The notes beneath the pieces are model-generated. The model saw nothing but the letters and a program-made list of their open reading frames with translations, had not been told where the DNA came from and did not search any database. Position numbers and translations under genes: made by a program. This document shows, piece by piece, positions 23,547 through 64,000 of a DNA stretch of 64,000 bases. Source of the DNA: Portunus trituberculatus (taxonomy: Eukaryota; Arthropoda; Malacostraca; Decapoda; Portunidae); the NCBI RefSeq assembly GCF_017591435.1, contig NC_059272.1:4183292-4247291 (forward strand). Direction: 5' to 3'. Within the stretch, counting starts at the first letter, position 1. Every line of letters begins with the position of its first letter.

Positions 23547-26500
23547 TCATCTTCAAGCTTCTACAGTGGAACTGTAGAGGCCTTCGTGCCTCGTAGGGGG
23601 AACTCCGAGCTTTACTGTCGGAGTTCTCTCCAGCCTGTGTAGCTCTGCAAGAGACTATGCTTGGTGATAGTACTTATTCTAGTCCTCATGGCTATCGTGC
23701 CTTTTTTTAGCACTCCTTTCCTCGAACAAGGCCACCACGGTGGCACAGCTATCCTAGTCCTTCAAGACATACCTATTGTCCCCTTGCAACTCAACTCTCA
23801 CCTTTAGGTGGTTGCTGTTAAGGTTTTTATGGGACGATCCTACACTATTGCAGTTTATATCTCCTCCTCGGCTTCCTGTCTCCAGGGGTGAGCTTGACGG
23901 CCTGGTGCGTCAGCTGACTCCGCCTTTCCTTTGTTGGGAGATTTTAACGGCCGTCACCCATTGTGGGATGAAGGTGCTAGTAATCCTCGTGGGGTTTTAA
24001 TCGGTTCTTTTATTGAGGATGAGGGATTGGAGGTTTTAAATTCTGGGATGTTACACATTTCCACAGTCCTACTGGGACTTTTACAGCTATCGATCTTTCT
24101 CTGTGTACATCTAATTCTTTCCTTGATTTTAATTGGCGGGTCCTACCGGATTTACACGGTAGTGACCACTTTCCGATTTTATTACAATCTGTGAACTCTG
24201 AGCCACAGTCCCGGCCCCACGCTGGGTTTTAGACAAGGCAGATTGGCCTCGATTCACAGACCTTAGCTCTTTATCCGTCCGCTGGCTGACTTTTCTACTT
24301 GTGCTGAGGCTGTTGATTATTTTACCGATTTTTATTTCAGTAGCGCTTCAGACAATCCCTAGGACGTCAGGTCGCTTTACTAAGCGTCCCGTTCCTTGGT
24401 GGAACGCAGCATGCACTAAAGCTGTGAAAGAGAAACGGGCAGCTTTCTCTCGTCTCCGGCGACATCGTGGGGACCCGCAGTGCCTGGAAGCTTTTCGGCG
24501 CTGCCGAGCTCGGGCCCGCCGCGTTTTGAAAGAGGCACAAAGAGCCTCTTGGAAAGCTTATGTGTCTTCCATTAATGCCCACACCCTCTTACGGATGTCT
24601 TTAACAAAGTCCGCCGAATTGCTGGGAAGTATTCTGCTCCTCCCCACCAGTTTTGTTGTCTGCTGGGCGAACGGTGGCAGACCCTAGGACTGTCGCCGAC
24701 CTCTTCGCGGAGCACTTTGCCAGTGTTTCCCGGAGGCATCCTGCAGCCCGGGCGCACGTCACCGCCAGAGAATGGAATCTCTCGGCATAAATTTTTCTTC
24801 CGCTGGAGGGAGTCTTATAATGTCCCTTTCTCTGCTTCCGAGTTGCGGACTGCTTTGTCCCAGTGTCATGACTCTTCTCCTGGTCCAGACGACATTCCTT
24901 ATGCCTTTTGCGTCACATGTCTGACCGTGCTTTTAACTTTTATTAAATCTTTATAATATGATTTGGCATACTGGTGACTTTCCATCTTCTTGGGCTGTGG
25001 CAGTGATTCTCCCATTTCCGAAGCCTGGGAAAGATAATCTCAGGCTACGAACTACCGTCCTATATCTTTGACATCTTGCATCTGTAAAGAGTTAGAAAAG
25101 ATAGTAAATGTAAGACTCGTGTGGTATTTGGAGAGGGGGAAGTACTTGTCATCGGTACAGTACGGCTTCCGAAAGATGAGGTCTACTACTGATGCTCTTT
25201 TATCCCTGGAGTCTTCTATTTGTGAGGCCTTCGCTAATCACCACCATCAAGTAACAGTCTTTTTAGACCTGGAGAAGGCCTACGACACGGCCTGGTGTCA
25301 TTGGATTTTACGTCTTTGTTTAATTTTGGTCTCCATGGCCACCTTCCTATTTTTATCCAGCAGTTTTTATCCAGACGTCTTTTACGGGTTCGAGTGGGGA
25401 GTGTTCTCTCCGATGCTACTGCTTTAAATGACGGTGTCCCACAGGGAAGTATTCTTAGTGTTACGCTATTCGCAGTTGCAATAAATGGTGTTATAGATAC
25501 TCTACCGGATGGCGTTCACAGCTCTTTATATGTGGACGACTTGTGCATCTCTTTTGCTGCTGCTAGGATGTCACTGATTGAGCGAAAGCTCCAACTGGCA
25601 ATAAATATGATGTCCAATTGGGCCAACATAAACGGTTTTCGATTCTCCACCTCAAAGACCGTGTCTATGCATTTTTGTCGAAATCGTGGCGTCCATCCAG
25701 ATCCCGATTTATATTTAGCCAATAGACGCATCTCATGTGTGGAGGCCACTCGATATCTTGGCCTATTGTTTGACAGCCGTCTTACTTGGGTTCCACTTGC
25801 AGGACGGCACTATCCCTTCTTCGTGTTTTAAGTCACACCTCTTGAGGTGCGGACAGAGACACTTTGCTACTTCTTCACCGTACACTTATACTTCCAAACC
25901 TGGAGTACGGCTGTGAGATCTATTCATCCGCAACGGATGCACGACTACGCACGCTTGACCCCGTGCATCATGCTGGGGTCTGCTTGGCTACGGGTGCATT
26001 TCGGACATCTCCAATACCTAGTCTTCTAGTGGATGCTGGTTTCTGGCCACTCGACCTCCGGCGCCAGTCTTCGATGCTCCGGTGTTGGTTTTGCACCCAC
26101 CGTCTTCCTGATTCTGTCCCTTGTCTGTCAATATTGCGGGACTCGCGTTCGCAGGCGTATGTCACTCGACCGAGTCTACCTAAACCTTTTGGCCTTCGAG
26201 TGGCAAATCTTATGGCGGACTTATCTATCGACCCCACTCCTGTCCTCTCTTCCGGCTCCCACGAGTTGGTTATTGGCAGTTTCCTGTTGTGTCATTATGC
26301 CCTCCTGCCATGGATGGCAAGAAGGATTTTCCACCAGCTCTGTCCCACTCACGGTTTTTAGAACACTTTTTATCCATTCTGATGATATCCCTGTTTTTAC
26401 TGATGGTTCCAAATCCGACGCAGGCGTTGGGTTTAGTGTGGTTTTCCCCTCTTTTTATCGGTCTGGCAGCCTTCCTTCAGTGGCATCCGTCTTTACTGCG

Positions 26501-27418
26501 GAGCTGTCTGCCATAGTCCTAGCTTTACAGATAATTTTTACTCTCCCGGTTTCGTCTTTTACAATTTTTAGTGACTCTCGCAGTGCTCTTACTGCTCTCT
26601 CTCTTTTATTTCCCTTCACCCATTGGTTTTATCAGCCCTGGAGTGGCTCTATTTACTCACGAGAAGAGGATATCGTGTTGGGTTCTGTTGGGTCCCTGGT
26701 CACGTAGGTGTTCCAGGGAATGAACACGCTGACCGCCTCGCTAAAGAGGCAGCAAGTCGCGCTCCATCTCCTGCCCCTGTTCCGTTTCGAGATGTATTTC
26801 ACTCTATTCGTGTGGCGGTTGCAGCATTATGGGAGAGGAGATGGCTAACGGGGGTTGCAACCTCGAAAATGGGAGAGATCACTACTTCCACTATCCCTCA
26901 GTGGACATACTCCCATGTCCGGGATCGCCGTGCACAGACTTTATTGGCGCGACTGCGCATAGGTCACACGTACCTTACACAAAGGTACCTGTTGACCAGG
27001 GACCCACAACCTTTCTGTGATGACTGCCTGGTGCCACTTACGGTTCGGCACCTGATTGTCGAGTGCCCCAGTTTGACTGGCTTAAGACACCGCTACCTCT
27101 ACCGCTGTCGCAGTAGAGATAGCGGTGTCTATTATATCTCAAAGGTCCTTGGACCAGAGTGCCTGGCCCAAGGTCATGACGTTTTTAGATTCTTAGGAGA
27201 AGCTGGCCTTCTCCCAAAGCTGTAAATTTTATTTTTATTTTACTCTATGTATTTTAATGGGTTTTTTTTAGGTTTATAGTATTTTTAGTGTTTAGCTTTT
27301 TTATTGTATTGTTTTTAATCACTTTTAATTAATTTTTATATATACACGTTTGTTGCAGCGGCGCCATATGACCGTCGTTGTTGCGGCGCCATAGATTCAA
27401 AATCCATCCATCCATCCT
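23065..27418 (+). mobile_element. LINE-D, plus-strand arm of the inverted LINE pair
   Basis: Same family as LINE-C, in the opposite direction, ending in the same ATCCATCCATCC tail at 27403..27418. It includes the end of ORF1 (to about 23546, ending ARPSTASK), endonuclease (23550..24200, damaged), reverse transcriptase (24980..25790; LDLEKAYDTAW, GVPQGSILS, YVDD at about 25531) and RNase H plus C-terminus (26380..27225; VFTDGSKSDAG, GVPGNEHADRLAKEA). It has more small deletions than LINE-C, for instance near 25795. Confidence 0.9.
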
Positions 27419-27725
27419 GGTGGGGTAGGACGGTCTCCAGCTGATGCTTTGCCCCACTCATCAGCCCAGTTGCGTTTCCTACCTCCACTAATCCTTCAGG
27501 GTTCTGGCAGTCCCTCATGTGGTGTCCTGTCTGACCACAACTCCAGCAGCACAGCTTGAGGAGCATGTGGCTGGTGTCCTCCAGAAAGCGTGATTTTCAT
27601 GGCTGGTCACACTGCTCCTGATTATGGCCCAACTTGCCACATCCTCAGCAGGCTCCTCTGAACCCTCCAGAGCTCTTCTTCCACCGGCAGTTCGTCTTGC
27701 CCGTCGTCGCCCTTTTAGCTTTCAC

Positions 27726-28055
27726 TTTTTTTTTTTTTTTTTTTTTAAATGGCTATAGCACCTGTAGGCATACTTGAAGAGCATATGTGGGATGCATTGT
27801 TCAGCTTCCACCTATTAGTGGCACAGGCAATTTTAGTAATAGTGGTACCCATATTAGGCTCCATATCACCTCCCAAGTGCATTTTTGGTGTAACCACCTA
27901 CAGCCTAGGTATCATAGTGACATGCAGGTAACTTTAAACCACTTGACAAATTGCATAGCTTCAAAGCAGTATATGGTGGGATTCAAATCTATGTGTGGAC
28001 GTCTGCCCTATCCTATGCTCGCCACCTTATTCGCTACACCACCGCCTGGTAGAGC
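27726..28055 (-). mobile_element. tRNA-derived SINE, copy 2
   Basis: Poly(T) at 27726..27746 is the A-tail of a minus-strand copy. The body matches copy 1. The B box is mutated (GATTTGAATCC), so pol III activity is doubtful. It is inserted in the gag remnant. Confidence 0.8.
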
Positions 28056-29204
28056 AAGGTGTCAGTTCCTCCTTCATAACGGGGCAGAACCAACCTCGAA
28101 GCATCGGTAGTGGTCTTTGGGAAAGCTTCCATCTCAGAAGTTTGGGTAAGCACCTCCTGAATGGCCTTTGGGTGAGCCTGCTTCACGTGAGTCCTGAAGG
28201 GCGTCTACAAAGCAGTCCCTTGCCAGGAGGCTCACCTCGGCCCCTCACCTGCACCTTCAGGCATGACCTGTGTACCTCCGCTTGCTGGAGATCCCCAAAA
28301 TGACACTGTAGGGCCTCTACCACATACCTGTAAGACGCCCTCTGAGCAGGCTCAGGATCTCTACAGCCTGGCCTCATAGACAGGAGACTAAGTGCAGTGC
28401 CCCCTCATTGTCACTCCACTGGTGGACATCTACCAACAACTCGCATTAGGCCTGGTAAGCCTCCCAAGGCACCTTGCCATCGAACTCCACTGGCATTCTC
28501 CACTTATGACTAGCCCTTGGGGAAGGTGGTGACCGATTGCACCTAAAGTCCCCTTTCTCCCTGCTGGGAGGTGAAGAAGGGCACAGAAAGGCAGCGCCAC
28601 CTCCAAGCACCAGAACTGAGCACACAGCCCTCACCAATGCCCCTGCGTTCTCTTGATCTTCCACTGTTTCCTCCTTGAAGTGGATTGCACTGATTGGAGC
28701 CTCCCGGTGTTTCTCCTCAGCATGGGCACACCGCTCTCGATGATCCCTTGCAGTTCTTGCAAAGCATGGGCACTACTTTTTATCTCTTCCTGAACACTGT
28801 TACATTTCACATAAGTATACTGTTTACTCTCATCCTGCACTGCTTGGATCCTGTCTTGCATGCCACTTGCCACCTGGTACAATTGTTGTTTCATCCGCTC
28901 TTTCAGCTGGGACAGCAGTGACATTTCTCATGACAGCTGTTCCAACTGCTGAGACTATTTCCTTACCTCCTGTCTAAGCTCTTGTGTCTGTTCCTTCATC
29001 TGCTGCGACATCCACTACATGAATAGGTCAAGCTTGTCTGGGATGGAGGAGGCAGCTCCACTGATACTCGGTGATACCACATCCTCTTCCGAGATGAGCA
29101 AAACAGCCCAGCTAGCACTGGCTGCTACCACCATCTCTTCTGTACTACTCACTACGTCATTCGCCATCTTGGCTCTTCTCATCTCCCGGCACGACAGCCT
29201 ACAG

Positions 29205-29226
29205 GCGCATCCCAAACTCCTGACAC
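29205..29226 (-). other. Primer binding site, tRNA-Leu type
   Basis: Read on the minus strand, TGGTGTCAGGAG followed by GGGAT matches the complement of the 3' end of tRNA-Leu, with a small internal difference. It lies between the LTR-like region and gag, as in a reverse-transcribing element. Confidence 0.65.
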
Positions 29227-29555
29227 CAGTGTCACGTCACCACCCCCCTTCACCATAGTCCCCCACACACATGGCAAGGCGGGGGTGGCCGGGAAGAGCA
29301 CACACAACACTACACCTGCGTGAGCCACATGGAGGCCCAACACAGGAATGGTCCTTCTGTAAGCTGCCAGCAAGGAAATGCACCCAACATAGCTCCTGGA
29401 TGGTGTGCCATGTCCCCTCGCCTTACTGTATCCTCATGGTGGGTGGGGCAGGTAGCTTGCAGCCTTGTCTCTGGCAACACCCCAAGCTAGTAGACAGCGA
29501 ACTGAAGTACAAAACTCCAGCGGTATAACACTTCCTTTAGGTGCTTATGTTAGAG
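29227..29555 (-). repeat. Probable 5' LTR of the gag-only element
   Basis: It lies immediately upstream (minus strand) of the primer binding site. Its outer 90 bp recur at 975..1070. The exact TG..CA ends could not be fixed. Confidence 0.45.
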
Positions 29556-29559
29556 AACA

Positions 29560-30662
29560 TAGGAGGACTGAGAAGAGTAATGTTAGATTGAATAAGGGAT
29601 TACTTGAAGAACAGAGAGATACTGTGATCTCTAGAGATACATATTCATCCTGGAGTAAAGTAACAAGTGGAGTGCCACAAGAGTCACTGTTAGTCCCCAT
29701 TATGTTCCAGGTATATGTAAATGGCATAATGTATGGAATGACTAGTTATATTAATTTGTTTGCTGATAATGTAAAATCGCTAAGAGTAATCAAGACCCAA
29801 GATGACTGTTTGCTGCTGCAGGAAGATATAGACAAAGGAGCAAGAAGTGAAGTTAGAATTCAATGCCAAGAAATGCCATTTAATGGAATTAGGAAAGAGT
29901 AAAAGAACACCAGTATGGAACTATTTGATGGGAGAGGAACAAATAATGAAGACTAAAGAGATAAAAAATCTGGGAGTGGCTGTACAAGAAACTCTGTGCC
30001 ACTAAAAGCACACAAGTAAAATATTTAGAGCAATGTATAAAATGTTGCATAATATTAGGGTGACATTTTAATACATGGATAAGGAAATAATGAAAAATTA
30101 TAATGAGTATGATACATCCAAAGTTGGAATATGCAACAGTGGTGTGGTCGCCGAGCTTGAAAATGGATATAAGATTAGAACGGATTCAGAAGACAGCTAC
30201 AAAGATGGTGCCGGAACTAAAGGACCTAACATATGAACAAAGGCTGAAGGAAATGGGACTGCCAACTTTACAGGATAGAAGAGAAAGAGCGGCTGCCGCC
30301 GCTGCCACTATTATGAGGTGACCTGCCTGGACAGATTTAGCATGGTCATTCCCACTAAGATGTCCGAGGTGCATAGTGTAACCTGACGCCTGCTGGGCTG
30401 AGTGAGGTCATGGCCCTGGAATCCAGCCACCACATGCAGCCAGTCAACACCGCAACTCCTGGACACACAGACACGACTCCACAACAGCTCGTCCCGTTTC
30501 TACTACCTAACGTGTTCCCACAATAAATTCAGACTACGTATAACTCGTTTACTTCTGCATCTATGTCCGGGCTTGATGTGAACACTACAGGACACTAAGA
30601 GCCCCGCTCGAACCCTGTACAATACAACTAGGTAAACTAGGTAAATACACACACACACACAT
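29560..30662 (+). mobile_element. LINE-E0, 5'-truncated non-LTR element ending in (AC)n
   Basis: The frame at 29560..29900 carries the RT motif GVPQESLLVPIMFQVYVNG and FADN in place of FADD. The frame at 30103..30300 carries PKLEYATVVWSPSL and TKMVPELKDLTYEQRLKEM, the C-terminal end of the same family as LINE-E1..E3. The 3' end reads TAGGTAAATACACACAC. Frameshifted and inactive. Confidence 0.8.
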
Positions 30663-31050
30663 CATTCAATTCAATAAAAAATGGCACTCCTTTTAATTTT
30701 ATTTATATTTGCTGATAATCTTGTATGGGCTGGCAGTAACTTCATTATACCCTTTAATTCAATAACACTGATATATGTAAATAGACAGACCTAATTCACA
30801 TAATGGAAATATTGCTATAGATCAATGAAATCGATGGTAACCTCACTTAGGGATTGACAACTCAGCGGGCTTTATTTTTTTATAATTTTTGTTCCCCTTG
30901 ACTGGTTTCCTCCTTACATAAAAAAATATATGAAAAATGAAAAAAAATTATAATAACAAATATAGTAATAATGATCACAAAATAAGCAATAACCCAACGA
31001 TTAGCCTCCCTCTTCCACCCTCCCCAATATCCAAGCTACCAATACAACAA
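30663..31050. other. AT-rich stretch including the PES1 3' UTR
   Basis: Downstream of the PES1 stop (minus). No other feature was recognised. Confidence 0.5.
30871..30876 (-). terminator. Possible PES1 poly(A) signal
   Basis: AATAAA on the minus strand about 175 nt downstream of the PES1 stop. A second AATAAA lies near 30702..30697. Neither is proven; the choice rests on distance only. Confidence 0.35.
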
Positions 31051-60405
<29,355 letters not shown>

Positions 60406-60500
60406 TTTGGTTAGTAGGGATGGCGCTGTCTGAGCTTGTCTGCCTCGCTCCCACGTGTGATGGACGGTCGCTTACTCCCCGCTGCTGCTGTAAACACTAA
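60406..60500 (-). promoter_or_regulatory. Probable PES1 5' UTR/promoter-proximal region
   Basis: The sequence just upstream of the PES1 ATG is more GC-rich and CpG-containing than its AT-rich surroundings. It has pyrimidine-rich and CAGCAGCAGCGGGG stretches. No TATA box is evident and the start site cannot be placed. Confidence 0.3.
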
Positions 60501-60919
60501 ACAAACTTGCTTTCGTACAATCTTAATGCTACTACTCTCACTAAAAGCGGGATAAGAAACGCCCCATTCTCTTTAGGATATCAGTAATCCGTTTAATTAT
60601 GACAGAAAATGCACATAAAGATAGCTTGAAAGCACTGATATTCCATTCTATCTAGAGAAAAATGTATGTCAATGTAATCCTACGAGCCAAGTAAAACTGC
60701 CATCAAATTTTTAATATGTATTAAGAGTATATTCCGAATAGTACTGGGATGGATTCCGAAAACTGATATGGAAAGTTGTTGAAAACATGTAAAAACAATA
60801 CTACATATTAAAGGTAATACCTTTATATTATTCAAAATGGTGGAAGCTGACCTGCAAGCTGCAACCCAGCATAGCGGCAGTAGCTATTCATTTGCCAATC
60901 CCTGCATTATACTCACCCC

Positions 60920-60920
<1 letters not shown>
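60501..60920. other. Upstream flank of PES1, unassigned
   Basis: AT-rich with no recognisable element. Confidence 0.4.

Positions 60921-61008
<88 letters not shown>
60921..61008. repeat. Compound (TA)n(GA)n microsatellite
   Basis: TA to 60961, then GA to 61008. Confidence 0.98.
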
Positions 61009-61011
<3 letters not shown>

Positions 61012-62558
61012 TCCGTAATTATACTAAGCTAGTTTCCTAAATGCGTCGTCTAGGCCTCGCACGATCACGTGGCGCTACAAAAAGGGGGTTGAGTTGAGCT
61101 GACGGTGTGGTGTAAGTTTAAAAACGACAAGTTAGGCAGTTAATTTGTAACTGACGGTTCATTTCCTAACTACTATATGGAACGCGGTAATAAGGAATAT
61201 ACATCACGTGATCACGTCATCTGAGTGCATTGATCCGCAGCAGTATGTCTATGAAGAAATGGTACTTTTGCATGCAGGTCATGGAGGCAGAAGAGGGTGG
61301 GAAATTAGGTTTGCCAGGACCAAGTCCAGCAGAAACAGCTGAACCATTTTTAGAAAGTATGAGAAGTTTTGTTACGCCATTAAGATTTACATCACAGGAA
61401 CTCCCTTAAATCATGTCTGAACTTAGAAATGTCCCGTGTTCCTCTGCTCCATGGCACAGCTTCGAGGATGGAGCAAAAGGCCACACTTCAACTCTTCTAA
61501 TGAAGTTAAGCAATATTCTGAGACAAAACACCTTGTCTTGAAACTTGTTATCATAGATCAGAAGAAATTAAGGACCAGAGAAGGCAAGAACTCCCCACAA
61601 TTTTTATTTCCTATTTTATATTAGTGTAACGGTTTTAAAAGGAGACCTAAGTGATATAAACCCCACCTACCTGTAGCTATGCAACTACTGTACTGTAATC
61701 CTATCCCCACTCTGCTTCTGTCTATTACATAAAGTATATTTACATGTATATACTCTCCATATGTTCACTTCCTTGTAACACTAGATACTATGTAGTATTT
61801 GTACACAGCAATCCACATCACTGACATTGAAGCATCTCTATACCAGGCCACACTACTACATACAGACACACAGGAATAAAGTAACTTTCCTCATTAAAGT
61901 ATTAGTTAAGAATTAACTAAATACTAAACACGCACGCGCACACACAAATTAAGTAAATGCTAAACACATGCACACAAGTAGCTTTCCTCATAAAATATCT
62001 AAGTTTGGAACAGAGCTGGTGCTAGATATTGCAAGGCCCAGTTACTACACTGGCGTTTATATTTCATGTAATATGCTTGTCTTTAATTAAAAATAAACAA
62101 TAAAAATAAACAAATAAATGTTTGATATATAAAATTTTTGTTGTGTGCTAGTTATGGCGTACATAACAATATATTGTATATAACTCACAGGGGCCCTGTA
62201 AAGTGCAGCACCTAACTTTAGAAAATTGGCCAAATAGGCTTAAAGCTGGCCCCAGTTTGTCATAGAGTAAATGAAAGGATACGATCAATGATGAGTGTGC
62301 ACCAATTGAAGGAAAACCCAAGTGTTCCTCAAGCCCCAAGAATTCAAACCGACACACACACACACACAGACACTTCATTGCAGCTGTACCAGTACCTTCA
62401 ACACACTTGTATTATCCCACACTTGTCAACATTTGCTTTTTAGTCCCATAAATGTTTATTTGTCATTGTTGCCTCCATTAATTCACATTTTCCCCACTCT
62501 ATATATTCATTACAGTTATAATTATTTCCTTACTATTGGTCCAATATAATGTTTTGTG

Positions 62559-62563
<5 letters not shown>
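61009..62563. other. Unassigned stretch
   Basis: Short ORFs only, none recognised; AT-rich with scattered CA dinucleotides. Confidence 0.4.

Positions 62564-62612
<49 letters not shown>
62564..62612. repeat. (CA)n microsatellite with a repeated flank
   Basis: About 49 bp of CA. The following 46 bp match 43407..43461 in reverse. Confidence 0.97.
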
Positions 62613-62615
<3 letters not shown>

Positions 62616-63134
62616 TATACTAGTTTTGCATAATCCACATACATCATTTGACAAACACATCTTTATTATAATTTCAAGAATAGCAATGGTATGAACATTT
62701 CAAGTCTGTACACCAAATATGACATCTTCCCCATTAATCTTTACATTTCCTGATCATTTAATCACAGATCATAAATAAAAAAAAATAAAAAAAAAAAATA
62801 CATCCATGTTCACAAAATACCAAAATCACTAAAAATTTCATCTAGTTAGTGTAAAATCCATCTTTGTTAATTTTTTTACAGTGATTTTGAACCTTCAAGG
62901 ATTATTGTGGCAAGCTATGTAAAAAGTACTTAACATTATTGTGATCTGTACAATCAGGACAAATGCACTAATGATAATTAATATCCTAAAAAGGTATCCA
63001 TTTTACTTGCAAGTCACAGGAATTCTCAAGAAGTAGAATCATTATCTGATAAAAAATAGAGGATACAAAAAAGCAACAAAAGATCAACTCTGCTATAATG
63101 CATGAAAACTATGACAGTCCTTCTGGCGAAAGTT

Positions 63135-63290
63135 TTAAACCTTCAAGTGTTCCACAAGAGAACTGTGAATCTGGTGAGTGAGTCTGGCACATACAAATTC
63201 ATTTAAAGTTACCAAGGAGCAGGAATCCACTCCTCTATGGCGAGGGGGCTGTGCCTCCGCCAACCCTTGCCGCTGCTTTAAAAATAAAAC
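63135..63290 (-). other. Possible terminal exon or chance ORF
   Basis: A minus-strand open frame, QRQGLAEAQPPRHRGVDSCS then LNEFVCARLTHQIHSSLVEH, to a TAA near 63137, preceded by TTTTATTTTTAAAG, which could act as an acceptor. An AATAAA (minus) lies at 62667..62662. The product is not recognised and no other exon was found, so this is only a candidate. Confidence 0.2.
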
Positions 63291-64000
63291 GGATCTTAAG
63301 TCAACAACTAGGAGCATCAACTAGTATAATTGTTAAAAGAGGAATGTCTCGGCAGGAGCCAAGAATGCCCGAAGGTATAATTCATAACAGTAAAGTTACG
63401 CTTAATTTACGGGTACGACAGGCCACCGCGGAGCTTTAGCTATCGTGATCTACGAGGCAAGACACTGTCCACAACCAATGAGGCCGGAGCCACTGTGGCC
63501 TGTGGTACGTCTGGTGTACAGAGGGAGTTAAAAGTTGGCGGGAGTTTATATGCAAGCTCTGCAGCAGCTACCAAGGATCTATATCACACCGGCACTGGAG
63601 TCCCACTGGCAGCCAGTTAAGGAGCTTACTTACACTATGTGAAAAGTGTTAAATACAGTTAAAGTTAATTTCACACATTCCATCCCAAAGCCTCAAGGGG
63701 GAAGGGGAAGGGATGCCTGGGAGGCCAGTCTGTACAGGTAACCATAAAGGCCTGAAAATTATTTTGCATTCCATCAACACTTTCATAAGTTGAACTCACT
63801 GGCCAGGTTGAGTCACAATACACAAACCCACACAGCACTAGTAGTAGTAGTAGTAGTAGAACATCCTTTTTCATGTTAACAACCTTAGCAAGTTTAATGC
63901 TGCACTTTTAAGCGAGTAAACATTTTCCAATTTCAAGAAAATAAAATATGCACATTGAACACCACTGTTCATCAACCAAAACCATTGCTCTTAAGAGTAA
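63291..64000. other. Unassigned right end
   Basis: A (TAG)n run at about 63838..63858. A plus-strand ORF (63251..63439, 62 residues) is unrecognised. No other feature seen. Confidence 0.4.

Larger units (their letters stand above)
27419..29235 (-). pseudogene. gag region of a second LTR retrotransposon (minus strand)
   Basis: Reading 29215 to 27419 gives a MANDVVSSTEEMV-like start near 29165, then a coiled, Gln/Glu-rich segment (LLSQLKERMKQQLYQ, 28921..28640). After a long linker come two zinc knuckles. One is broken by a TGA and ends GCGKLGHNQEQC near 27620; the other is CWSCGQTGHHMRDC near 27540. No protease or RT follows: the element stops where LINE-D's tail begins at 27418. A SINE interrupts it at 27726..28055. 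Confidence 0.7.

Overview
This window is eukaryotic, gene-poor and packed with repeats. It most likely comes from an arthropod, and probably from a decapod crustacean. The evidence for that is one multi-exon gene whose product is plainly Pescadillo, CCTAA-rich (arthropod TTAGG telomere-like) stretches, very dense long dinucleotide microsatellites, and a large load of non-LTR retrotransposons together with Gypsy, Tigger/pogo-like, piggyBac-like and Merlin-like elements. The species is inferred; nothing in the sequence fixes it. No bacterial operons, rRNA genes or CRISPR arrays are present.

The one confidently recognised host gene lies on the minus strand at 60405..31051: Pescadillo (PES1), a nucleolar factor for large ribosomal subunit biogenesis. 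I placed ten coding exons by homology, splice consensus and reading phase. All phases join without a break and give a predicted product of 638 residues. The introns are stuffed with transposons. Intron 3 (9.8 kb) is about 87% transposable element by coordinates. Intron 1 holds a SINE split by a Tigger-like element that is itself split by another. Intron 6 holds two more Tigger-like elements and a 1.1-kb uninterrupted (TA)n array.

Left part, 1..14 kb: a decayed Gypsy element of the K02A2.6-like type (about 1480..4872, + strand) lies between two nearly identical 974-bp repeats, each carrying LTR-like sequence plus the 3' end of a LINE. A long RNase H-bearing LINE follows (13650..7654, minus), inserted next to a fragment that looks like another LINE's ORF1. 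14..19 kb: microsatellites, a tRNA-derived SINE, a broken Merlin/ISXO2-like transposase and CCTAA-rich sequence. 19.1..27.4 kb: two copies of one LINE family arranged 5' end to 5' end, forming an 8-kb imperfect inverted repeat. 27.4..29.6 kb: a gag-only LTR element (minus strand) with a tRNA-Leu-type primer binding site, interrupted by a SINE. 29.6..30.7 kb: a 5'-truncated LINE ending in (AC)n.

Right part, 31..60.5 kb: PES1 and its introns. 60.5..64 kb: mostly unidentified AT-rich sequence and microsatellites, with possible but unproven exon-like ORFs.

The transposons form a readable stratigraphy. Four copies of one LINE family all end in AC/GT microsatellite and three stand head-to-tail. 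Five Tigger/pogo-like elements sit at TA sites, often inside or beside (TA)n arrays. A piggyBac-like MITE sits at TTAA. These arrangements are the most informative structures here. I found no clear evidence of a wholly new cellular system.
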